A stretch of DNA of 64,000 bases from Lethocerus indicus (lineage: Eukaryota > Arthropoda > Insecta > Hemiptera > Belostomatidae), in the NCBI GenBank assembly GCA_019843655.1, contig JACDQD010000005.1:14969575-15033574 (forward strand). Reading direction: 5' to 3'. Of this stretch, positions 1 to 10,424 are shown one piece after another (position 1 is the stretch's first letter; each line of letters opens with the position of its first letter). The position numbers and the translations under genes are program-made. Under the pieces are notes generated by a model. The model had not been told where the DNA came from. It saw nothing but the letters and a program-made list of their open reading frames with translations, and searched no databases.

Positions 1-590
1 ACAAGTAACTTTCAAAATAAAAAAGGGAGTACTCGACAAGACTGAAATGTAATGTCATGAAATGTTGTGTCCGTTAATTAATTTTTAAAAATATTTCCTC
101 CTTTTTTTTTATCCTCGTCAATTCTAATTTTAAAAATATATCCGAAGAGGGATTAATATTCTAGCAGATGATTCTACTGTGTGGGCTCAAAGAATCAAAA
201 GGGCGAAGACAAACAGGAAGAGATTTATTTCTAAACTAACATATAAATTAAGACGTATCCCTATGTCAATGTTTTTGTTTGTCAGAGCGTAATTACCAGT
301 TTTTTCAAAGAGGTGGAAATAAATAACCCACGTTGGGAATGCGCCAAAAAAGTTTCAAATTAAAATACTCGCTTAATATAAATATTATTTCGAACACTGC
401 GTTTAAACTCGCCTGACCAACAACAGATAGATGTGTTTATTTTCTCTTCATATATATTAAAAGTTTTGACTTCGTTTTTGCAGTCATTTAGCTCCGGTTA
501 TCAGCACAGAATACCTCCATAAGTTTCTGATTGGTGAAGCCCATAAAAGGATGGATGAGGACGTTATGAAGGAATGGGAAGATATTGCTG

Positions 591-658
<68 letters not shown>

Positions 659-1575
659 GGGTTATATTAGAAACAAATAGACGAGTGAAGACGCTCTGTT
701 GGTGATACAAAATAGTTCTCATCTGGAAACTGATATAATCTGGATGAATAGTAAATACATTTCAATTATTCCAGTTTAATTTTTTTTTGTAAGACAATAC
801 ATTTTCACTAATAAGCGCGGGAATTCTTGGAATGGTAAGTTTAGGATGTGGGTATGGGGGATCTTGTGTGTTTGTTAGTGGCAGGGCCTGGACAGGTGAG
901 CCAGTTCAGCCGCAGCGTCACCCTCAATTACCGACTGCCCCGGTATTTATCTTGGACCGGTTCCACGTCCACTCTCCCCCGGGCGAGTTTCCCCATATCG
1001 CCGCCCCGACTCCAGCCGCTCTGAATCACCGGCTCGTTATTTATTTACTCTGGCGGATTGTGCGTACGCGTTCATCCGAGTGAACCGCCGATGTGTGAAC
1101 CGGATATATATGAATAGTTGTGTCAGTATTAAATATAATCGCAAAAAAAAATTAGGTTAATTAATTATTTAAAAAGTCGTGCTTTGAAACTTGAAAGGCT
1201 ACTTGAGGTCGGTTGTAGTTGTTTTTGTGTTCATTAGGGTGACATGAACGGAAAATAACATAGAAATACTAAAAAGTATAATTCACTTGTATTGTGCTCT
1301 AAAGAGTAGTGTAAGCTCTTTTGTAAATTTAATTTTAATATCAGTATTGAAATCTGAATAAAACGTTTGCATCTAGAATGTGTAATCAATTATTGATTGC
1401 ATAATTAATTTTATTTAATTTTCCCTAGATTATCTATATAAGTCAACGCTTGTTTGACGTTTCAACACATTTGATGTGAATTATTTAAAATAAAATACAA
1501 GCGTCATTCGAATTTAACAATGGTATAAGCTAACAATCGTATAACTAACAGATTCGTATAAGCTTTAACTATTAC
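1..1575 (-). other. Start of CCAPR intron 3 (continues outside window)
   Basis: AT-rich except for a GC-rich patch at about 870-1090. An open frame across that patch (832-1083) resembles no known family and lacks matching splice context. I looked here for the next receptor exon (TM3 with a DRY-type motif) on the minus strand and did not find it. Confidence 0.75.
593..656. repeat. (AT)32 microsatellite
   Basis: Uninterrupted AT dinucleotides over 64 bp. Confidence 0.98.
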
Positions 1576-1679
1576 CTGGGAGAATTTTATGACTTTACAG
1601 GCAACGTTTCCAGCATTCCAAGCGACAGTACTCCTCCAGACTATGTCCGTCAGAACGCTCAGCATACCAACGCACAGAT
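1576..1679 (-). CDS. CCAPR: CCAP receptor, third coding exon (TM2, ECL1, start of TM3)
   Basis: This 104-bp exon completes the split Asp codon (G|AT) and then encodes 34 residues: [15 protein letters not shown] (TM2), STVAWNAGN (first extracellular loop), [10 protein letters not shown] (start of TM3). The Cys in NVACK is the conserved Cys 3.25 that forms the disulfide with the second extracellular loop. The W in AWNAG is the usual ECL1 tryptophan. Acceptor: CCTTTTTTCAG|AT. Donor: CTCCCAG|GTAATA, phase 0. The order DLCVG...VLTDI.WR...W.AGN.ACK matches what I recall of Drosophila CCAP-R. The next expected exon (TM3, DRY-type motif) was not found between 1 and 1575, so the gene continues past the left end. 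The exon is too short to appear as an open frame. Confidence 0.92.
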
Positions 1680-1873
1680 CTGAAAAAAGGAAGCGTTATT
1701 ATATACTGAATAAACACGAGAGGCGCAAACGATATTCACGATTTACGTATTCTCAAATATAATTACGTTTGCGGAAAAGTCAGCATCAATTCCCCGAGCA
1801 GTGGCAAAACATGATCTTGAAAAAAATTGTGTTAATTCCCTGCGTTCAGGGGAGAATAATGTTATGACATTTT

Positions 1874-2475
1874 AGAATACCTGTTTAGTGGTCTGCGAGG
1901 GATTGGAATACCGTAGATTTTGTGTTTCTGTCTCCTCTCTCTGGTTTGGTCTTTTGCTAGACCGGTTTCGGCTGCTCGCCATCTTCAGTAGCGGTGTTTG
2001 TCACTTGTACTGTGGTGGTTGTCTGTTTGTCGTATTTACATATATCTGTCTTGTTATTGTGTTTTGGGTTAGGTTGTTTGTCTTATTTGGGTTGGGAGGG
2101 ATATTGTTCAGCAGCTTAAGTCTTTGTCGAATTGTCGGTCAAATATATATTCACAACTGGTCACAAGTATTAGGTTCTGACTTCCAAATATATGACAGGA
2201 AACCTATCTGGTATTGTGCATTTACGATAAATAAAGTTGTCCTGTTGATCCAAAATTTATTGGATCATCTTTATTTATTATCTAGTTAATCATTACAAGT
2301 GCACCCAAAGAACTTTCGTTAAGTACATTTCCGTACCACCCTCAGGGGGCGCTAGTTTATCGGTGCATGTGTACCCAATGAACTTTAGTTAAGTACATTT
2401 CCGCACCAAACTCAGGGGGCGCTAGTTTATCGCTGCAAGTGCACTCAAGGAACGATTTTTGTAAAACTAGCGAAT
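1874..2475 (+). mobile_element. TIR element copy A (left arm plus interior)
   Basis: The copy begins AGAATACCTGTTTAGTGG, matching in reverse the right end of the copy near 63.4 kb. It continues with the shared arm (CTAGACCGGTTTCGGCTGC, then CGCCATCTTCAGTAGCGG) and the shared interior (TATGACAGGAAACC and flanks). The interior ends in a 70-bp tandem duplication carrying CAGGGGGCGCTAG. The right inverted arm is missing. The frame across the left arm is only the repeat read through, with no transposase similarity. The element is therefore non-autonomous and degenerate. Confidence 0.8.
2299..2454 (+). repeat. 70-bp tandem repeat, about 2.2 units, in copy A
   Basis: Equivalent points recur at 2301, 2371 and 2441, an exact 70-bp period. 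Each full unit holds GAACTTTMGTTAAGTACATT followed by CTCAGGGGGCGCTAG (2341-2355 and 2411-2425). The single-unit copies elsewhere show that this is a local duplication. Confidence 0.85.
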
Positions 2476-5404
2476 AATAATGGACCTATAAGAATGTTAA
2501 AACTAATTTAAACTTTGAACTATTTCCTACGCATGCTAATACAATACATTTGGATCGTCAAAACATTTGAGGATGATCTGAGAATGACAAGTGCGAATAT
2601 ATACATATATAATGGTGTGTGAGAAAGTACTATATTTACAGGTTATTGGCCACTGGAATGAATATGGGTGTTGATTTGTTTTGAGGTAGACCGCACACCG
2701 TGAGGAAATGGCTCAGTTCCAATTCCGATAGTCGGTGTCTAGATTATCCCCGCTCGTATTTTATAGTAGTACAATATCGGGTTATATGCGAATTTGAACA
2801 CATTATTATGTAGCTGAATTTGCGCAATTGAATATATTAAACTCAGTAGTGAATTTAATTTGTTTAATTAAGTTAAATATAAGGAATGGTATTGTATCCA
2901 ACTGTAACAGTGATCTAAAATCTAAGAAAGGAAACAGTAAGGATGTGTGAAAATTCCCTAATAGTCAAAAAAGCTGTCTGGAGCACCTGAAGTAAGATTA
3001 ATACAAGAATATGCAACCGGCTCTGAGGGCCGGTTTCATCGATGGTAATTACTTTATTATAATTTATATATAATACCGCAGACTTTCTGTAGGGTAGTCT
3101 TTGCCCCTCCATTATTTTGTATAGGCTTATTGGAATACAATATGTATTGCATCCGTACGTGTAGCATGCGTTTCTCTAGTAATGCCCTCATATGAGACAA
3201 ATTTTCCCCCACAAGTCTCTGACTGACTTACATTTGATCAAAACGGTGATGTGGTGGGATGGGGGAGATGTTGCCGCAAGTTCGGCGAGACTATATGATA
3301 TTGAGTCGGGCTAAAAGTTACGATTCCATTTGGAGCGTATTACGAGGGATCGGGTCCGAGAGAAGTCCCAGAAAAAGGCGGAAGTTCGGTCGCCAGGATT
3401 TCGACGGAAATCAATAGCTTTCATACTATTTTTAAAGTTGTCCGGAGGGACTCCTCGGAGGGCGCTGATGGGTAGGGTCATCCCTTATACATTTCTAGGA
3501 CAGACTGTCGGACCACCTTCGGATATATTTTTCAGTCTCCCCGAATCAAATAATAAGTCGTAAATTTGCCGATAGTGCGCTATTGTTGTCGAATCTGCAA
3601 ATATAGCGATAAAGATTTGACAATATTGAAATCAGAGCTACACTTTACAGAGGTGTACTAACATATAAATGTGCAATCTGCCTCCGTCGAATTTAAACGA
3701 AAACTATAATAATGTTACTTAATATTTAGAATACACATGTAGCTCACTTTATATATATACATACTTATAATTCTTAATTATATGATATAAAAGTAGTCAT
3801 TATGACTACAACGGCAAGGATTATAATTCAGCATAATAAGTGTATATAATGAAATCAAGATATCAAGATTGATGATAATCCAAACTCTCCCGGATTCACG
3901 CAATGATTAAATAATACTTGGCATAAATACATGCCAATATATCTTCTATAGACATAGTTGCCGAAGCACGATGAATGCCTATGGAGTGAGGGGTTTGGAC
4001 GGCCTCACTGCTCCCAATTGGGCGGACTCGACGGTTACTCCTAAAGGGCGGTGATCCTTTTGACCGGTTTAGGCGGTGTTGGCGGGGGCGGCGGAGGTTT
4101 TATTGGAGCGGCACTGACCTAAGGCCCCGGCGGTCGGATTGGGGCTTCGTGCAGCCCACCTCAGTTAATGGCCGGCCCGGGCAGATCCTAATTCTCATTG
4201 TCCCGGCCCTCTCATAATGCATTGCTCGCCTGGTTACTGCCCCGGCCCCAATTAGCGCCTGGGAACCGGCCCAAAATAAAGTGAATAGTCCCCAAACCCG
4301 CCCCGCCCTAACCTAGCCACAATGACCGCCCCGAGGGGAATACATTGGATCCGGGTAATGGGATCGCTTGACTTTCACTTGAGACATGAACCCGCCATTC
4401 GACCAGTATTTCGTAATGTGAAGTCGTTATTTAAAAATTTTTTAATTAATACAATTTCGAGTATTACCGGATACAACAATAAATGATTCCGGTCAAAGAC
4501 TATGCAATAATTTATGGCATTCCAAAAAATATTAATTTACTTAATAGATGAAAATCATGGTATACAGGGCCGTTAGACGTTGTGCGTCGTTTCTGCATTC
4601 TCGATTATTAAAAATTACTATTCTTCAAAAGACGCGTCCAGTATTTTCTTTTTCCCGTTCGCGCAGTTAACGAGATTTACGGTGGAACTAGGTGCGTGTC
4701 TTACTTGGCGGTCGGGATCAGAAAAATGGGGGAACAAACACGAATCGCTGGCACGACCCGGTGCATGAATAAAACCGCCGCTTAATATAGCGGGTGACCC
4801 ATTATACCGTAATTACGGGCCGGGGCGATTAATCTTGTCTATCTCTATTGTCTGGAAACGGTCGGATGTTGTGCATCCTGGGTCATGTGAGCGGCCCGGT
4901 ATTTTCCGGCCCCATCTGTTCAAACTTATAGGCTAATCCAATGTAGGGTAGGTTATCCAACTCATACTTCAGAGAATACATTCCTACAAATAGATTATAT
5001 ATATAACCGGAAAGAAATGTTTCTTGACAGTCTTTCATTATAATTTTTCCTTTTTAATTTTGAATATGTAATTATTTTGAATCTGAACGCGTCTGTATTT
5101 CGTTTCTGAATAACCCAACTTTAGAGTCGATATATCTGATGATAGAGGTCAGCACTGAATTGTCGGACTCAAATTACAGGTTTGGTGAATTACTGGTGGT
5201 ATCGTATTTTTCGTAAATTAAAAACCAGGTTTTGTTTTAAACTTTTGTTAGCAAGAAAATTTTTAAAAAAGTAATTCCACGAAAGGGCACTATCCAAGGG
5301 GAACCTCTAAGTTGCGCCATCAGCACAAGAAAGTACTTTCGAGTGTCCGTCCAGGTTAATGCAAACCTTTTTGAATATCGAACCACCCGTGGTACTATGT
5401 AAGC

Positions 5405-5482
5405 GTCCTCGAATAATAATGGGATCTCTGAGATTTTTAAAACAATTTTAAAACTTCTAACATTTTCCTACCGTAGGGTCAT
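5405..5482 (+). repeat. Diverged repeat similar to 2468-2540
   Basis: Both segments share CGAATAATAATGG, then a TTAAAAC..ATTTTAAAACTT-like stretch, then TTTCCTAC. Agreement by eye is about three quarters over 70 bp. This may be an older relative of the DNA flanking or ending element copy A. Confidence 0.4.
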
Positions 5483-8440
5483 ATTACCTGCTGACGAACT
5501 TTGCCAACTTTCCACACTCGAAATGTTCATATGGTAAAAAAGAATGGTAAAACAGATGATGAAAACTCGTTCAAAGAGATTCCACAATGCTTAGGGATTT
5601 TTAAGGAGACATGTGAAATGCAAGGCCCATCCTTAGCTATCTGAATAATTAAGGGTGGGAACTTTATGTTTGAAAGTGAATAAAACTATAGCTGCAGCTT
5701 GTATAATCTGGTCTTCTTATTCCTTGCGTCAGGACACATTCCACTGTTTTATTCCTCGCGTATCAGCAAGGGAAGGATTTCCAGCGAGTACTCATCGGAT
5801 TGGATAAATGGTCGTCCGGGGACTGCTCTGTTCCGCTGGCGAATAAATTTATTCTCGGACTCGATGTAAACTGCACTCATGACACCTGTTGGTATTTTAC
5901 AGGTCTTTTACATATTCCTCTCTGCCAACGAAATGGTAGATTGGCGTCGTACACGTTTACTGATGCACTATTTTCATTCCTTTCATTTTTAGATGCCGAA
6001 TTTCTCTAAGACTCGTAGGTGTAAAAGAATAAATATGATAATAATTAATATTCAAATTCTAGCTGTTCGCTATCTCATAATGATATTGACAGTAAACAAT
6101 TTTCAAGCATCCAGATTTTGTCACCGGTGGAATATTAATATATACATATGTGTACATTTCATCATTGTATGGTGAAAATAATAAGTTCAAATGTGTATTC
6201 ATGTATTGTGGTATTCAAATTGAGCTGCGACAAACTGACATCAACGCAATTTCAATGGTTACAAATATGCTAATAACTCTACTTCATTATGGGTCCGGTA
6301 CGACTTAGTGGTGAAAGCGGCGCAGCCTAAACACGCATTCGAATTCGAAATTTAAACTGATTGATCGACAGGAGCTCGTAAACTCCAGTATACTCATCAG
6401 AATATATATCGAATATATTATTATTATTAGAATAAAGAAATATTATATAGACATAATTGAAATCGTTATTTTGTATTACTATGTCAATACCTAGGGCGTG
6501 TTTGAAAGGAAACTGAAGACATTATTTTTTTCCCGATTTCTGGTCGGCTAGTATGCCGGGCTCGTTGAGTACACTGGTTCCGAAGCACGTTCCTGGGGTT
6601 GACCATCCCTGTCCATTTCCGGCGGTCATTAGAACATATCCAATTTACCTCCTGATACCAATTGGCCCTAGACCGGATCAGTCACGCGCCATTGGTCAGC
6701 GGGGCGCTGAAGGAAGCTCGTCAGTTGACTGATGGAATAAGAAGAAAATATTCAGGAATACAGATATTTGGCTGTCCGGATAGGCTGCGGACCAGATGAG
6801 TGAGATGGGATGTTATTTCCTCGTCAAATATTAGAGTAAGTACACATTTAGAAATCGGATAGTCGCTTACATTTCTTCGCATAAATCATTGTCTGTTGAA
6901 AATGATCCACCTTAATCACCTCAACCCATCTTAATCCACTCTTATCCACACTAAAAGCTGTTAAGCACCATAAAAGAGTAGGCAAATTTCAACCATAAGT
7001 GCGTCAAACTCGAATAGCCTCGAGTGTATAAACCGAGCAATGTTTATAGCTCCAGTTTTTCACAATGCCGAAAATCGTTCCTGCGCTGAATTATACTGCG
7101 TCAATCGTAAAAGGGAAATATAATGCGGACACGCAAATTCGTGAATTGGAAAATTTGTCGCGTGCGTTCCCCCCATTTAAGGAATTCCATCTCCGTAGGC
7201 CGCTTATGCCTCGATACCCAAATTCCTTTCTATCATTCAACGCGACCCAGTCGCTATGTAAATGGGTAGGCGGGAACGAAATATATTCCCGCAATAGGGA
7301 TAATCGGTCACAACAATAGCTACCCGATATCTGGAATACAGAATGGATTGAATGGGTAAAGTGAAGAAGAAGGGAATTCCATTTTAATTAATAAGGTCCT
7401 TTCTGATTCCGACATTAATTACTTTAATTTGGAGCCGGGTTCAATAATGGTCATAATTGTCCAGGCCGTTTCACCCCGGCGGAAAACTGTCTTAAATGAT
7501 TCATCGCCTCTCTGGACACGGATTGGATGGAAATTAAAATTTAATTAATACAAAAATTTCGTGACTTTAAAGTGAAAGCGAGGCAGAGTGAGGAAAAAAT
7601 CGTCCGCCCGGTTAAAAGGGGGCAACGTTCGTGGGCACGTTAGCTCTAGGCCCCGGCGGCACAAATAGCTTTATTACGAGCACGACAATCTCAACCCCCT
7701 TAAGTTAAACCCTTACGGGTACATAAATTTGCGTCCCTGAGAAGAGGGGTAGGTCTAGGGGGCGGTCCCAGAGATCTTATCGAATACGGATAATAAAGAG
7801 CACGTAGGGAGGGCGAAGGGAGGGAGGCAGGAGGTCGAGGCGAGAGCCGCACAACCGCTAGGTGTAACCGGGGTTTTCTCAAAGCAAATAAGTTAAGGCA
7901 TTAGACTTTCCTTGGAAAATCCTAGATGGGAGAATGGTGGAGCAGTTTTCTTTCTTGGAGGATCGATCGCCAAGAAGGAGGGTCAAGGGTGGTGAGATAT
8001 TAACTAAATATGTATCAATTAACTAATGATAATCCATAATGAATCAACTATAATAAAATAATCTAATGATCAACTATAATAAAAAATGTAAAAAACCAAA
8101 CCTACGAAAATTGGTTGCCAATATGTTATATGTTTTGTAATAATTATTTCTAATTACTCATATTACTTGCCGTTATTAATATTTTATTCTTTGAAAAATA
8201 TCATGAATGGGATGCCAGTTAGTATTATTTCATTTAGGGGGTATGGTTTTACATATTCTATACTAATCCAAATGTTTTCTTATTTCCAGTAGTTGAGTTC
8301 AATTATAGTTGGTATTTTATAGTTATAAAATATAGTTACGATTTGTGTTTCATATTTAAATTCAATACATTTTTTCGCAATTTATATTAAAAGTTTTAAG
8401 TTCTATTTTTGTGAACAGGAATAGAGTTCCTATGATTCTG

Positions 8441-8445
<5 letters not shown>

Positions 8446-8491
<46 letters not shown>
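8446..8491. repeat. (TA)n microsatellite
   Basis: Uninterrupted TA dinucleotides, about 23 units, in CCAPR intron 2. Confidence 0.98.
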
Positions 8492-8494
<3 letters not shown>

Positions 8495-9397
8495 AGATTT
8501 TGTGTATCTGTTTGTGCTGATAGCGTTGTTTCATATGTAAATCGCGAATACGCACGACAAAAACCAGGCTTTTCGAAAAATAAATGGCCTGTCAAGAAAT
8601 GTACCGTGAGTAACGGCGCTGTGTGATACTAAGCCGAACATACAGGCGTGTCATCCGTAATGCCGCCCTCAAACGCCGTATTGCGAAGTTTAAATGTTTA
8701 ACACGTTGCTTTTATTCACCTGAAATCTTATTTCAACCCTTTTTTCAAATTTTCCTCAACCTGTGTAATTAAATAAATAAACTATTTTCTGGTATGATTA
8801 AAATTTAATGTAATATCTAGTTATTCGTTGCTTATAAAGTATCTAAATACAATATGCAAAAATCTAATAGTTTATCGACCTTCGAAGGCTTGTTTTGAAT
8901 AACTTTGCAACTCATTATAAGTTAATATAATAATTAATAAAAATATATTTGTCTTAATTATAAGTGAAGAACTTTTACTTCTCTGTCTCAAATGAGGAAT
9001 TTGCGGAAATAACGACAGTGAATATTTTGTAGCCGAGCACTTAGTCCGTGGCAAATACTGGAAATACTGGCCGTAAATCCTGCCTAGGTGAGAGGAAATT
9101 ATGATACTATTTTATCAAGTACAATAATTTTAATTCACGGGAAATTCACTTCCTCTCCTTTTTGCTACACATTTATTTACTCTACCTTCGTGCCAGAACC
9201 AAGTTTCTTTACTCGCATTTTCTGTACGCCAAGAAATCTATAAATTTATAATTTCGGGACGGCCTTTCGGACTGCGTGTCACATTCAAAAGGGTGCGCGG
9301 AATAATGCCGGGCGGAAATTCCGGTTAGGTAATATACCACCGAAGCGGGAGCACATGTGCATGGAAATAAGGAGTTGGTGGGGGTGGGGGCTCTTAC

Positions 9398-9533
9398 CGG
9401 CTAGGGCGAGCTGCATGATGAAAAAGTTCATCCTGGATTTCCTCTTGTGGCCGCATTGGAGCTGGGCCAGAACCGCCGAGTTACCGAACACAATCAGTAC
9501 AAACAGAAGCCACAACACTGCGAACTGCTCCGT
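9398..9533 (-). CDS. CCAPR: CCAP receptor, second coding exon (TM1, ICL1, start of TM2)
   Basis: This 136-bp exon encodes 45 codons plus one base. It begins [10 protein letters not shown] (extracellular edge and start of TM1) and carries the class A TM1 motif GNSAVL with the conserved Asn 1.50. After the first intracellular loop it runs [15 protein letters not shown] into TM2. Acceptor: a long T/C tract ending in CTTTCCAG|ACG. Donor: CTAGCCG|GTAAGAG, a strong consensus site. The last base G is the first base of the TM2 Asp 2.50 codon, completed by AT in the next exon (phase 1). The [16 protein letters not shown] signature points to the CCAP receptor / neuropeptide S receptor clade; insect context favours CCAPR. 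Frames that run past the donor or before the acceptor are not part of the protein. A CCAPR paralogue is possible, since some insects have two. Confidence 0.93.
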
Positions 9534-10380
9534 CTGGAAAGACAAAAAACAGATTTTTATCTTATTTTCGACACATTTTTTTTTCTTTTTGGCCGGCAGT
9601 TATAGGAGAGCCAGCCCGGCATAAATTGCTGTAAAGGGGAGCCTCCCTTAAAGTATGAGAGCACCATTAGCAGTTCTCGACCCATCGTCTTACAACTTCT
9701 TGTTAGCCTGTATTCGTTATTTCGACTGTATTTGGTGGTAAAGTATTGATGTTACGGAAATCTACGAATAAATAAAATTAGAAATTAAAATGCTCGAACA
9801 TTGGATAATATATATTGAAAGACATTTCTGGATTGGTTAGTAATCTAAATTAATTTATTTTTGGGCTGTACCGTCTTTGGCAACTAGTACTTTTAATCCA
9901 TTCTCCTGAAATATATGCTACAATTCAGACGATGATTTGTAAACAAGAGGAACAGCGACGTCTTGGCATTAATCTAAGCGATGTGTAATAATTACAAACA
10001 GGGTGGGGGGGGGGTCATCAATCTTAAAGCGGTGGCCTAATGAAACTGGGTTAGAAAAGAAAGAGTTAATGTTTGTGGACTTATTAAATGAATCTCGGCC
10101 CCGGAGGCCTCCGTATAAAACGCCACTCCTGAGCAACAAATAGTCCTCGTCCGCTAACATGACGGAGCACTCAACTCAGTTGGGCCATTTCTCTTGGCCA
10201 GTTAATCATATACATGATACTGAATTCCAGTTGAAAGGGAGTTCAGAGGCGTCCATTCACATCGGAAATCGATTGGTGATAAAATAGGCGGTACGAAAAT
10301 GCGTCTGCCTAGGTTCGAATCCTCCTTCACCTCCTTAGGTGAACCGAATTATCCTTCAAATGGTACTGAATTTCAAATAG

Positions 10381-10424
<44 letters not shown>

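Larger units (their letters stand above)
2476..9284. other. Intron 2 interior: AT-rich DNA with GC-rich patches
   Basis: GC-rich patches lie at about 3300-3540, 3960-4340 (the densest, full of CGGCC and GGCGG), 4640-4920, 6530-6730, 7050-7320 and 7560-7880. No splice-flanked open frame with recognisable protein was found. The remainder is AT-rich and unremarkable apart from the repeats listed separately. Confidence 0.65.
1680..9397 (-). other. CCAPR: CCAPR intron 2, 7,718 bp, phase 1
   Basis: The intron splits the codon of the conserved TM2 aspartate (G|AT). Donor GTAAGAG and acceptor CCTTTTTTCAG are both good matches to consensus. It contains one long repeat-element copy (1874-2475), an AT microsatellite and several GC-rich patches. 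Confidence 0.9.

Noticed and set aside
832..1083. 83-codon plus frame considered as the next receptor exon or another gene
   Set aside because: Wrong strand for the receptor, no TM3 or DRY-type motif on either strand, no recognised family.
1888..2289. 133-codon plus-strand frame rich in hydrophobic residues
   Set aside because: It is the read-through of the TIR element left arm and interior; other copies are not open in the same frame.
10290..10345. GGTTCGAATCC, a B-box-like T-arm core
   Set aside because: No paired T stem of proper length, no A-box and no acceptor stem at the expected distance.
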